Shown here: positions 1 through 6,624 of the stretch, in pieces
How the letters are laid out: the number at the start of each line of letters is the position of its first letter
Numbering within the stretch: position 1 is the first letter of the stretch
NCBI GenBank assembly: GCA_029881725.1
Contig: JAOUMB010000031.1
Location: forward strand, 1-33,639
Length of the DNA stretch: 33,639 bases
Direction: 5' to 3'
Source of the DNA: Nitrospirota bacterium
Lineage (GTDB): Bacteria; Nitrospirota; JACRHL01
Made by a program: the position numbers and the translations under genes
The notes under the pieces: generated by a model
Told to the model about the DNA's origin: nothing
Seen by the model: the letters and a program-made list of their open reading frames with translations, nothing else
Database searches by the model: none

Positions 1-61
1 GTATGTCCCGTCACCCGAAAAAAAGCCGCCCCGCGCCTCCGGCAAGGGACGTCCGGCCCCT

Positions 62-2140
62 GTGGACGACCTGCTGGCCCAGGCCCTGGCGCTGCATCAG
101 GGCGGGGACCTGGTCCGGGCCCGGCCCCTGTATGAACGGGTGCTCGCCGCCCGCCCGGACCACCCGGACGCGCTGCACTTTTTCGGGATTCTGTGCCACC
201 AGAGCGGCGACGACGCGCGGGCGGAGGAACTGATCCGCAAGTCCCTGGCGGTGCAGCCGCGCCAGCCCGGCGCCCATAACAACCTGGGCACGGTGCTGAT
301 GGCCATGGGACGGCCGGAAGACGCGGCCACCGCCTTTGGCGAGGCCCGGCGGCTGGACCCGACCCTGGTGGAGGCCGCCTTCAACCTGGGCAACGCCCTG
401 CTGGAAGCGGGCCGGGCGGATGCCGCGCGGGATGCATTTCAGGCCTGTCTGGCCCTGGCCCCCAACCACGCCGGGGCCTGGAACAACCTGGGCAGCGCCC
501 TGCGCGATCTGGAGCAGGGCGAGGCGGCCCTGCAAGCCTACGCACGGGCGGCGGCGCTGGCCCCCGGTCACGCGGGCGTCCACCACAACACCGGACTGAC
601 CCTGAACCGGCTGGGGCGCTACGCGGACGCGGCCAACGCCTTCCGCAAGGCCCTCTCCCTGGACCCCCACCATGCCCCGTCGTACATGTACCTGGGGGTG
701 GTCCTGCTGGTGAGCCGGCAGGAAGACGCCGCCATCGACGCGCTCACCCGTGCCGTGCAACTGGACCCGGAGCTTGCGGACGCCTGGTCCCACCTGCTGT
801 TGCTGTTGCGCAAGCAGTGCCGCTGGGAGCAGGCGGTGGAGGTGGAAGCCCGGGTGCGCGCCAACGTGCGCGCCGGTGACCGGGCCATGGTGCCGTTTCC
901 GCTGTTGATGCTGGAACTGTCGCCCCGGAAATTGGGCACCGCCATGCGCTGCTACGGGCGCACCCTGGAGATGGATGCGCCGCCCGCCGACCTCCCCCCC
1001 GCGGAGGACGCACCGGACGGGCGCATCACCATCGGCTACCTGTCCCCGGATTTTGGCGAACACCCGGTGGCCTACCTGACCGCGGAACTGTTCGCCCGCC
1101 ACGACCGGGAGCGGTTCCGGGTCATCGGGTATTCCCTGCGCCCCCGGGAATCCGGCCCCTTCCGGGACCGGCTGGAACACGCCTTTGACGCCCTGCGTGA
1201 CATCCACCACCTGACGCCGGATCAGGCCGCCCGGGCCGTGCGCGACGACCGGGTGGACATTCTGGTGGACCTGACCGGTCACACCCGAAATTCCTGCCCG
1301 GAACTGCTGGCCCGTCACCCGGCGCCGGTACAGGCCGGGTTCCTGGGCTACGCCTGCACCACCGGCACGCGCTACATGGATTACATCGTCACCGACCCGG
1401 TGGTGGCCCCCGCCGATCACCAGCCGTTCTATACGGAGCACCTGGTGCACCTGCCCCACTGTTACCTGACCTACGACGACACCGAGCCCGCGCCCACGCC
1501 GCCGGGACGGGCCGCGTGCGGGCTGCCGGAACACGGATTCGTGTTCTGCGGGTTCACCAACCCCTACAAGCTGAGCCGGGAGCTGTTCCGCCAGTGGCTC
1601 GCGTTGCTGGCCGACACCCCGGATTCGGTGCTGTGGCTGTCCCGCGCGGGGGAGGCGGTCATCGGCGCGCTGACGGCGGAGGCGGTGGCGCAGGGGATCG
1701 ATCCGGCGCGGCTGGTGTTCGCCGGGTGGACGGAACACCGGCTGGAACACGTGGCGCGGCTGGCCCATGCGGACCTGTTTCTGGACACCTTTCCCTACAA
1801 CGCCCACTCCACCACCCTGGATGCCCTGTGGGCCGGATGCCCGGTCCTCACCCGCATGGGCGAAACCTTTGCCGCCCGGGTGGCGGCCAGCGCCCTGACC
1901 GCCATCGGTCTGCCGGAACTGATCACCCACAGCGCCGCCGAATACCAGACGCTGGCCCTGGAACTGGCCCGCGACCGGGACCGGCTGGGCCAGCTGCGCG
2001 CGCGGCTGGAGCGGCAGCGCGCCACCTCCCCCCTGTTCGACGGCGTGGCCTTCGCCCGCCATCTGGAACAGGCCTTCACCACCATGTGGCGGCGGCACCG
2101 GGCCGGTGAACCCCCCGCCCCCATCCGGGTCACCCCATGA
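62..2140 (+). CDS. TPR-domain O-GlcNAc transferase-like protein (SPINDLY/GT41 family), possibly 5'-truncated by the window edge
   Basis: A predicted cytoplasmic glycosyltransferase that would move a sugar from a nucleotide-sugar to Ser/Thr of proteins. The first ~270 residues are tandem TPR units with the usual NLG, A-x-F and DP/AP spacing. Residues ~320-680 match the GT41 catalytic region. It keeps a GxxSPDFG..HP motif with His near residue 334, an FTNPYK motif with Lys near residue 503 (equivalent to the catalytic Lys of human OGT), and the late LDTFPYNAHSTTLDALWAG-type nucleotide-sugar motif followed by GET-A-RVA-S. The GTG at 62 has no good ribosome site, and the frame stays open to base 2, so the true start may lie outside the window. 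The stop overlaps the next start (ATGA), indicating translational coupling to the GH13 gene. Family is confident; acceptor proteins are unknown. Confidence 0.9.
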   Translation: MDDLLAQALALHQGGDLVRARPLYERVLAARPDHPDALHFFGILCHQSGDDARAEELIRKSLAVQPRQPGAHNNLGTVLMAMGRPEDAATAFGEARRLDPTLVEAAFNLGNALLEAGRADAARDAFQACLALAPNHAGAWNNLGSALRDLEQGEAALQAYARAAALAPGHAGVHHNTGLTLNRLGRYADAANAFRKALSLDPHHAPSYMYLGVVLLVSRQEDAAIDALTRAVQLDPELADAWSHLLLLLRKQCRWEQAVEVEARVRANVRAGDRAMVPFPLLMLELSPRKLGTAMRCYGRTLEMDAPPADLPPAEDAPDGRITIGYLSPDFGEHPVAYLTAELFARHDRERFRVIGYSLRPRESGPFRDRLEHAFDALRDIHHLTPDQAARAVRDDRVDILVDLTGHTRNSCPELLARHPAPVQAGFLGYACTTGTRYMDYIVTDPVVAPADHQPFYTEHLVHLPHCYLTYDDTEPAPTPPGRAACGLPEHGFVFCGFTNPYKLSRELFRQWLALLADTPDSVLWLSRAGEAVIGALTAEAVAQGIDPARLVFAGWTEHRLEHVARLAHADLFLDTFPYNAHSTTLDALWAGCPVLTRMGETFAARVAASALTAIGLPELITHSAAEYQTLALELARDRDRLGQLRARLERQRATSPLFDGVAFARHLEQAFTTMWRRHRAGEPPAPIRVTP

Positions 2141-3393
2141 ACCCCCCCATGAAACTCCCCATGCCCGCGCCACCGCTCATCTACAACCTGTTTCCCCTGC
2201 TGGCGGGACCGTTTCCCGACTGGATCCCGCATCTGGAGCGGGCGCGGGAGATGGGATTCAACCACCTGTACTTCAACCCGGTTTCCTACCCGGGTTTTTC
2301 CGGCAGCCTGTACTCGGTGAAAAACCATTACGGGTTCCACCCCATGCTGGCCCCGGAGGGCGACAAGGCCGCCGGGCGCGCCCTGGCCGAATTGCTGAAA
2401 CGCATGCGCGGGACGGGGCTCACCCCCATGATGGACCTGGTGATCAACCACACCGCCATCGACTGCCCGCTGATCGAGCACCACCCGAATTGGTATGCCC
2501 ACGATGCCAACGGCCGGGTGGAACGCCCCGGCGCCCTGCACGACGGCCACTGGGTGGAATGGGGCGATCTGGCCACGGTGAACAACGCCGCCTCCCCGGA
2601 CCGGGACGCCCTGTGGGACTACTGGGACCGGCTGGTGGCCCACCACCAGAATCTGGGCGTGCAGGCGTTCCGCTGCGACGCGGCCTATCAGGTGCCGGTG
2701 GACCTGTGGCGCCACCTGATCGGCCGGGCGCGGGAGCGGGATCCGCGGGTGGCGTTTTTCGCGGAAACCCTGGGCTGCCCGGTGGAGGACGTGATCGCCC
2801 TGGCCGGGGCCGGATTCGGCTACACCTTCAACAGTTCCGGCTGGTGGGACTATCAGGAGCCCTGGTGCCTGAAGCAATACGCGGAAACCCGCCCCCACGC
2901 GGCCACCGTGGCGTTTGCCGAAAGTCACGACACGGAACGGCTGGCCACCCGCGTGCACGGCGACACCGGGCTGCTGCTGGCGCGGCAGGCGTTCGCGAGC
3001 CTGTTCTCCACCGGCATGCTGATGCCCATGGGGCTGGAGTTCGGCAGCCGCACCCCGATGAACGTGGTGCGCTCCCGCCCGGAGGACCTGGACCGCCCCC
3101 TGGACCTGAGCGGCGCCATCGGCGAACTGATCCGCCTGAAAACCGCCCACCCGGTGTTTTGCGGGGAAGGGCCGATGCACGCCGTCGATGCGTCCCACTC
3201 CCATGTGACCGCCTTGCAAAAGGACGCGCAGACCGGCAGTATGGCGGCCCTCATCCAGGTTTCCCGCGACGGGCAGCGGGGCGTGCCGGAAGGGGCGCCC
3301 CCCGGCTGGCAGGACGCCGCCGAGGTGACCCCGGACTGCCTGCTGCTGCACGGCGCCCCCCTGCGGGTGTGGGTGCGCGGACAGGCCGGATGA
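2137..3393 (+). CDS. GH13 alpha-amylase-family enzyme, small cytoplasmic form
   Basis: A 418-residue (beta/alpha)8-barrel glucan-active enzyme. All four GH13 signature regions are visible: DLVINH (region I), FRCDAAYQVP with the nucleophile Asp181, FFAETLG with acid/base Glu210, and ESHDTER with the stabilising Asp265. No signal peptide is seen, so the substrate should be cytoplasmic, such as glycogen, maltodextrin or an oligosaccharide. The protein is shorter than most amylases because the C-terminal beta domain is reduced to roughly 90 residues. The first ATG overlaps the upstream transferase stop by 4 nt. ATGs at 2149 and 2161 are alternatives and none has a strong ribosome site. The early part faintly resembles maltosyltransferases of the GlgE type, but the length does not fit, so I leave the specificity open. 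Confidence 0.88.
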   Translation: MNPPMKLPMPAPPLIYNLFPLLAGPFPDWIPHLERAREMGFNHLYFNPVSYPGFSGSLYSVKNHYGFHPMLAPEGDKAAGRALAELLKRMRGTGLTPMMDLVINHTAIDCPLIEHHPNWYAHDANGRVERPGALHDGHWVEWGDLATVNNAASPDRDALWDYWDRLVAHHQNLGVQAFRCDAAYQVPVDLWRHLIGRARERDPRVAFFAETLGCPVEDVIALAGAGFGYTFNSSGWWDYQEPWCLKQYAETRPHAATVAFAESHDTERLATRVHGDTGLLLARQAFASLFSTGMLMPMGLEFGSRTPMNVVRSRPEDLDRPLDLSGAIGELIRLKTAHPVFCGEGPMHAVDASHSHVTALQKDAQTGSMAALIQVSRDGQRGVPEGAPPGWQDAAEVTPDCLLLHGAPLRVWVRGQAG

Positions 3394-3424
3394 ACAGACG
3401 TATTTTTTTGCAAGGGAGAACCCG

Positions 3425-3616
3425 ATGCCGTACATCAACGTAAGGGTCGCCGGCGCCTTGAGCGGCACCCAGAAAAAAGAGATCACCCGCCGCATCACCC
3501 AGGTGATGGAAGAGGTTGCGGGCAAGCCGCCGTCCGCCACCTACATCGTGATCGACGAGGTGCCGCGCACCAACTGGGCCAAATCCGGTGAGATGCTGGA
3601 AGATCCGGGGGATTGA
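3425..3616 (+). CDS. 4-oxalocrotonate tautomerase-family protein (DmpI-like)
   Basis: A 63-residue tautomerase-superfamily subunit. It begins Met-Pro, so removal of Met would expose the catalytic N-terminal Pro1. The beta-alpha-beta layout and the IVIDEV..NW segment resemble DmpI-type proteins rather than classical XylH: counting from Pro1, the positions of Arg11 and Arg39 of classical 4-OT are Leu and Tyr here, and Phe50 is Trp. It would act as a hexamer on an enol/keto acid, but the lost arginines argue against assuming meta-cleavage catabolism, and no catabolic neighbours are present. Start is clear: AGGGAG lies 7-8 nt before ATG. It follows the GH13 gene by 31 nt, probably in the same transcript. 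Confidence 0.85.
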   Translation: MPYINVRVAGALSGTQKKEITRRITQVMEEVAGKPPSATYIVIDEVPRTNWAKSGEMLEDPGD

Positions 3617-3867
3617 CGTGCGCGCCCAAAACCGTTAAAGTTCTCGTTTCGCTGACTTTGCCATTGGCTGAGACAGGCGGGCGTGGCGGACGGGCGCACG
3701 GTTTTTGTGGCACCCTCGGTCGCCCCGGACGGGTACTGGCGGCATAGGGCGCGGCCATCACCCAGGCCATCCATCCAGGCCATTTACGCCGGGCCCGGTC
3801 GGCGACGAACGATTTCTTTTAACCTGCGGACCCTCAAGGGGCGCGGCAGTCAGGAGCGATTTACCAG

Positions 3868-4071
3868 GTGACGGCGAACGTCGAAATCAGGGTTCACAGC
3901 AACCAGGTTGAAAAGGCGCTGAAAATCTTCAAGCGCAAACTGGCGCGCGACGGCGTGCTCAAGGACATCAAGCGGCTGCGCTACTTCGAGAAGCCCAGCG
4001 TGCGCAAGAAGCGCAAGATGAAGGAAGCCAAGAAGCGCCGCGACAAGCTGGACCGTTTGCTCGCCCGGTAA
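3868..4071 (+). CDS. rpsU: 30S ribosomal protein S21
   Basis: A 67-residue, very basic protein of the small ribosomal subunit, placed near the anti-Shine-Dalgarno end of 16S rRNA during initiation. Recognised by the N-terminal beta strand plus VEKALKIFKRKLARDGV helix, the YFEKPS motif and the Lys/Arg-rich tail. The start is GTG, supported by AGGAG about 11 nt upstream; no in-frame ATG gives a full N-terminus. The 251-nt gap before it (3617-3867) holds only a short CCAGGCCAT direct repeat (3762-3770, 3775-3783) and no promoter I trust. It is followed by a GC hairpin at about 4084-4102 (CCCGGCC/GGCCGGG) and then the terminator at 4140. Confidence 0.95.
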   Translation: MTANVEIRVHSNQVEKALKIFKRKLARDGVLKDIKRLRYFEKPSVRKKRKMKEAKKRRDKLDRLLAR

Positions 4072-4139
4072 CATGGGTTTCGCCCCGGCCCGCGCGGCCG
4101 GGAGCGCCCGTCGCCCGTGCCCTCAGGGCCGGTGACACC

Positions 4140-4173
4140 AAAAAGGGCCGCCCCCATCGGGGCGGCCCTTTTT
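4140..4173. terminator. Rho-independent terminator, probably bidirectional
   Basis: A perfect 15-bp inverted repeat (4140-4154 with 4159-4173) around a 4-nt loop. The GC core GGGCCGCCCC is flanked by A5 on the left and T5 on the right, so either strand gives a stem with a U-tract. It closes the rpsU transcript and could also stop minus-strand reading from the gene ending at 4297. Confidence 0.92.
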
Positions 4174-4245
4174 GATTTCCGGCACCGGACAGTGTGGGCA
4201 GGTATCGCCTACGGGCACCGGTTCCGGGAAATTGAATCCACGAAT

Positions 4246-4288
4246 GGATCCGCAAGGGATCCGGACGTTGGATCCAGGCGACGGATCC
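4246..4288. repeat. Short tandem array of four GGATCC palindromes
   Basis: GGATCC occurs at 4246, 4257, 4270 and 4283, with spacings of 11, 13 and 13 bp. The last units read like a 13-mer GGATCC(G/A)GG-CG-. It lies just downstream of the minus-strand stop at 4297 and is non-coding on both strands as far as I can tell. Confidence 0.8.
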
Positions 4289-4296
4289 GGGGGCGC

Positions 4297-4866
4297 CTAG
4301 CGGGAATCCGCCTCCAGCTCCGCCTCCGCCTCGGCAATCTGCTCCAGTTGCCGCAGCACGGCGCGCACGCCGGGATCCCCGTCCACCGCCCCCAGCCGCC
4401 CGTCATCGGACAGGGTGGCCACCCGCACCCCCAGTTCGCGCAGGCGGCCCTCCCGCTTCAGGGCCAGCGCATTGCGCTCCACCACCCGATACCAGCCGGA
4501 CCAGACGAAGGCCAGGGCATGGCCCAGCACATCCATGGCCCCCTCGCTCTCATGCCCCCAGGAATCATGCCGGGCGCCACCCGCATGGGTTTTCCCCCCG
4601 GCGGCAGCGGCCTCGTCGGCGGGCCCGGCCTCCGGCGCCTTTTCGGTGCGGAATGCGGCCCGGAAGCGGTCGGGGGTGACCCCGTCCTCTTCGGCACCCG
4701 TCTTCTTCCCCCGGCTGCGCGCCCGCGCATCGCCCCCCTCCGCCCCGGAAGGGGCGCCCGTCTCGGCGCCCAGGTGGGCCGACTGGTGCGCATCCTCTTC
4801 GGAAACCATCAGCGGCACATCGGCCCCCACGCCGCCCGCGTCCACGCTGTCCTTGCTGTTCGACAT
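4297..4866 (-). CDS. hypothetical protein with disordered N-terminus and helical C-terminal domain
   Basis: A 189-residue protein that I do not recognise. Residues 1-~105 are low-complexity (Gly/Ala/Glu/Asp/Lys-rich) and look disordered. Residues ~110-189 form a compact helical segment with WSGWYRVVERNAL, a likely turn at SDDGRLG, and an acidic helix LRQLEQIAEAEAELEA at the end. There is no signal peptide or membrane helix. The start was chosen at 4866 because GGAGG lies 6 nt upstream; a longer frame to 4884 lacks such a site. It sits 69 nt downstream of the GT2 gene on the same strand and may be co-transcribed. The coding status is supported by the ribosome site and codon pattern, not by homology. 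Confidence 0.65.
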   Translation of the reverse strand: MSNSKDSVDAGGVGADVPLMVSEEDAHQSAHLGAETGAPSGAEGGDARARSRGKKTGAEEDGVTPDRFRAAFRTEKAPEAGPADEAAAAGGKTHAGGARHDSWGHESEGAMDVLGHALAFVWSGWYRVVERNALALKREGRLRELGVRVATLSDDGRLGAVDGDPGVRAVLRQLEQIAEAEAELEADSR

Positions 4867-4935
4867 CCACAACCTCCACGCCACAGGGAACAGGTGAATT
4901 ATACCGGCGCCGGGGGGCTCCCGTCTCGTTCCGGA

Positions 4936-5613
4936 TCAATCGCGCACCGTACGGTACCATCGGGCCAGGCGGCGGGGCGGCACCCCCAGCAGGAACAGGC
5001 TTACCAGCAGCCAGTTGCGAACGGTGGTGAACAGGGGATTCTCCCGCTCCCAGCGGCGGGCGCTGGTCACCGCCGCCACCGGCAGCAGCACCACCCGCCC
5101 CTCCCGCTTCAGACGCCGGCCGAAGGCCACGTCCTCCATCAGCGGGAAGGGGTCGAACCCCCCCATGCGCACAAACACCTCGCGCCGCACGAACAGTGCC
5201 TGATCGCCGTAAAACACCCCCGTCAGCCGGGTACGCAGGGTGGCCGACGCGGCCACCAGCCCCAGAAACCGGTCCCTCGAGTCGATGGACAGCCGGAACC
5301 CGCCCCCCACCACCCGCGGATCCGCCAGCGCCCGCGCCACGTGCGCCACCGCATCCGGCGGCAGGCGGGTATCCGCGTGCAAAAACAGCAGCACCTCCCC
5401 GTCCGCCACCGCCGCCCCCGCGTTCATCTGGCCACCGCGCCCCGGAGGGCTCTCCACCACCCGCGCCCCGCCGGAACGGGCCAGGGCGCCGGTGCCATCG
5501 CGGCTGCCGCCATCGGCCACGATCACCTGGGCGATTCCGTCCGGCAATCCGGCCAGCACCCCGGGCAGGGAGGCGGCCTCGTTCAGCGTCGGAATGACCA
5601 CGGAGACGCGCAC
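4936..5613 (-). CDS. GT2 glycosyltransferase, TIGR04283-like ('rSAM/selenodomain-associated transferase 2' type)
   Basis: A 225-residue GT-A-fold family 2 transferase. Visible motifs are VVIPTLNEA (residues 5-13), VADGGSRDGT (32-41), GRGGQMNAGA (58-67) and a metal-binding LHADT (Asp81). A later FGDQ/G-x-F-YGDQALFVRR segment and a (M)EDVAFGRRL motif are typical of this subfamily, which is often found beside TIGR04282 genes; none is seen here. The C-terminal hydrophobic stretch LLVSLFLLGVPP may touch the membrane. The start is GTG at 5613 with GAGGGG about 8 nt upstream. The frame stays open through the 222-nt spacer to comF, but that part is not protein-like. Substrate unknown. Confidence 0.85.
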   Translation of the reverse strand: MRVSVVIPTLNEAASLPGVLAGLPDGIAQVIVADGGSRDGTGALARSGGARVVESPPGRGGQMNAGAAVADGEVLLFLHADTRLPPDAVAHVARALADPRVVGGGFRLSIDSRDRFLGLVAASATLRTRLTGVFYGDQALFVRREVFVRMGGFDPFPLMEDVAFGRRLKREGRVVLLPVAAVTSARRWERENPLFTTVRNWLLVSLFLLGVPPRRLARWYRTVRD

Positions 5614-5700
5614 CTCAACCACCCCTCGCCGGGACCGCCCGGCCCGGCCGGGGGCAGACGGGTAAACGGGACAGGCCGCCGCATGAAGTCTGAAATCCTG

Positions 5701-5728
5701 TTGACATGCTGTAAAATGTGTATATATT
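5701..5728 (+). promoter_or_regulatory. Consensus sigma70-type promoter facing away from both flanking genes
   Basis: TTGACA at 5701-5706 and TATATT at 5723-5728, separated by 16 nt, in a local AT-rich patch. Expected start near 5735. It reads plus while comF and the GT2 gene read minus, so it would make an RNA antisense to the spacer and to the 3' end of comF. The same patch read on the minus strand offers only a poor -35 for the GT2 gene. Confidence 0.6.
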
Positions 5729-5734
5729 ACTCGT

Positions 5735-5820
5735 TCCTTTTCGGGTTGGGCGCCGCCTGCGTGCGGTGCCCAGGCGCCGGGGCACCCCCCCACCCACCAC
5801 CCCGGCGCCACCCGGGTTTT
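5735..5820 (+). ncRNA. Candidate small structured RNA in the comF-GT2 spacer
   Basis: Placed by inference between the promoter at 5701-5728 and a GC hairpin (5773-5782 pairs with 5800-5809, 10 bp, perfect) followed by T4 at 5817-5820. An alternative stem, 5765-5770 with 5781-5786, competes with the first. No family is recognised; the terminator is imperfect because 7 nt separate the stem from the Ts. Confidence 0.3.
5773..5809. repeat. 10-bp perfect inverted repeat enclosing a G-quadruplex motif (minus strand)
   Basis: GGCGCCGGGG (5773-5782) pairs with CCCCGGCGCC (5800-5809). Read on the minus strand, 5803 to 5785 is GGGG-TGGT-GGG-T-GGGGGGG, which meets the four-run G3 rule with short loops. 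It lies in the mRNA between comF and the GT2 gene. Confidence 0.65.
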
Positions 5821-5822
5821 GC

Positions 5823-5856
5823 GCGCGGCAGACGGTCACAGGGCCGTCTGCCGCGC
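5823..5856. repeat. 13-bp hairpin holding the comF stop codon
   Basis: 5823-5835 and 5844-5856 are perfect reverse complements with an 8-nt loop. The comF stop codon (5836-5838) lies in that loop. Neither side carries a U-tract, so it is not a standard intrinsic terminator; it could act on mRNA decay or termination efficiency. Confidence 0.75.
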
Positions 5857-6603
5857 CACCGCCCAGGCATTCACCCGCACTGCCCCGGCGCGCATCAAGG
5901 CCCGCGCGCAGGCGCTCAGGGTGGCCCCGGTGGTAATCACGTCGTCCACCAGCAACACCGACTTCCCCGCCACGGAATCCGTATCGCACACCGCGAAAGC
6001 CCGCGCCACGTTGCGCAGCCGCTCCCGGCGTTTCAACCCCACCTGGCTGGCGGTGGCCACGGTGCGCTCCAGCAGGTGCCCCGCCACCGGCAGCCCCATG
6101 CGGCGGCCCACCGCCGCCGCCAGCCGGGCCGACTGATTGAAGCCCCGCTCGCGCAGGCGCGACGGGTGCAGGGGCACCGGCATCACCAGGTCCACGTCCC
6201 AGAACCCGTCCGGGTAGGCCCGCGGCCGGATGCGCCCGGCCAGATAGTTCGCCAGCGAGGTTTTTTCCCGATACTTGAGCAGCCGCACCGCATGGCCATA
6301 CAGGCCGTCGTACCCGCCCAGCACCCGGGCCCGGGCGAACGGGGGCGCCGCCCGCATGCACGCCCCGCAGCGCCACTCCGGCACCCGGGTTACGGTCTCG
6401 GAGGCCAGAAAATCACCGCACTGAAAACACACCCGGTGGTCCGCCTCCACCGCCCAGCACGGCCCGCAAAACCACGGGGTGGGCGCCCCCCGGAGGGGCG
6501 TGGCGCACACCTGGCACCCGGACGGGAACAAAAATTCCAGCGCCACCGACAGCGCATGGCCGGTCCGGCTTTGCTTGAGCGGCGCGGATTTCATATAATT
6601 CAT
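5836..6603 (-). CDS. comF: ComF-family phosphoribosyltransferase-like protein
   Basis: A 255-residue ComF/GntX-type protein, linked in several bacteria to DNA uptake or use of external DNA; the biochemical role is unsettled. The N-terminal third carries CxxC pairs typical of the double zinc-ribbon (C30/C33, C46/C49, then CFQC and CGAC). The C-terminal two-thirds is a type I phosphoribosyltransferase fold with PVPLHPSRLRERGFNQ and the PRPP loop LLVDDVITTGAT (Asp220-Asp221). Two starts are possible, ATG at 6603 and ATG at 6594; neither ribosome site is strong. The gene is divergent from argD, with only 21 nt between start codons, so its own promoter must lie inside argD. Confidence 0.88.
   Translation of the reverse strand: MNYMKSAPLKQSRTGHALSVALEFLFPSGCQVCATPLRGAPTPWFCGPCWAVEADHRVCFQCGDFLASETVTRVPEWRCGACMRAAPPFARARVLGGYDGLYGHAVRLLKYREKTSLANYLAGRIRPRAYPDGFWDVDLVMPVPLHPSRLRERGFNQSARLAAAVGRRMGLPVAGHLLERTVATASQVGLKRRERLRNVARAFAVCDTDSVAGKSVLLVDDVITTGATLSACARALMRAGAVRVNAWAVARQTAL
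6571..6599 (+). promoter_or_regulatory. sigma70-type promoter for the arg-lys operon
   Basis: TTGCTT (6571-6576), 17-nt spacer, TATAAT (6594-6599, exact consensus). Expected start near 6606, leaving a leader of about 19 nt that contains GGAG at 6614-6617 and the TTG start of argD at 6625. The element lies inside the first codons of comF on the other strand. Confidence 0.8.
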
Positions 6604-6624
6604 CTCTTTTTCCGGAGCCCCCAA

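Noticed and set aside
11-2173. Long minus-strand open frame antisense to the OGT-like gene
   Set aside because: The product is Gly/Gln/Val/His-rich low-complexity with no domain pattern; it arises from the high GC at third codon positions of the real plus-strand gene.
6588-6605. ArgR operator (ARG box) over the argD -10
   Set aside because: Only one half-site (ATTCA) fits; the other half matches poorly, so repression by ArgR is not supported.
4117-6624. N-terminal extension of argD back to 4117
   Set aside because: It would run antisense through three genes; ArgD has a natural start at TTG 6625 with ribosome site and promoter.
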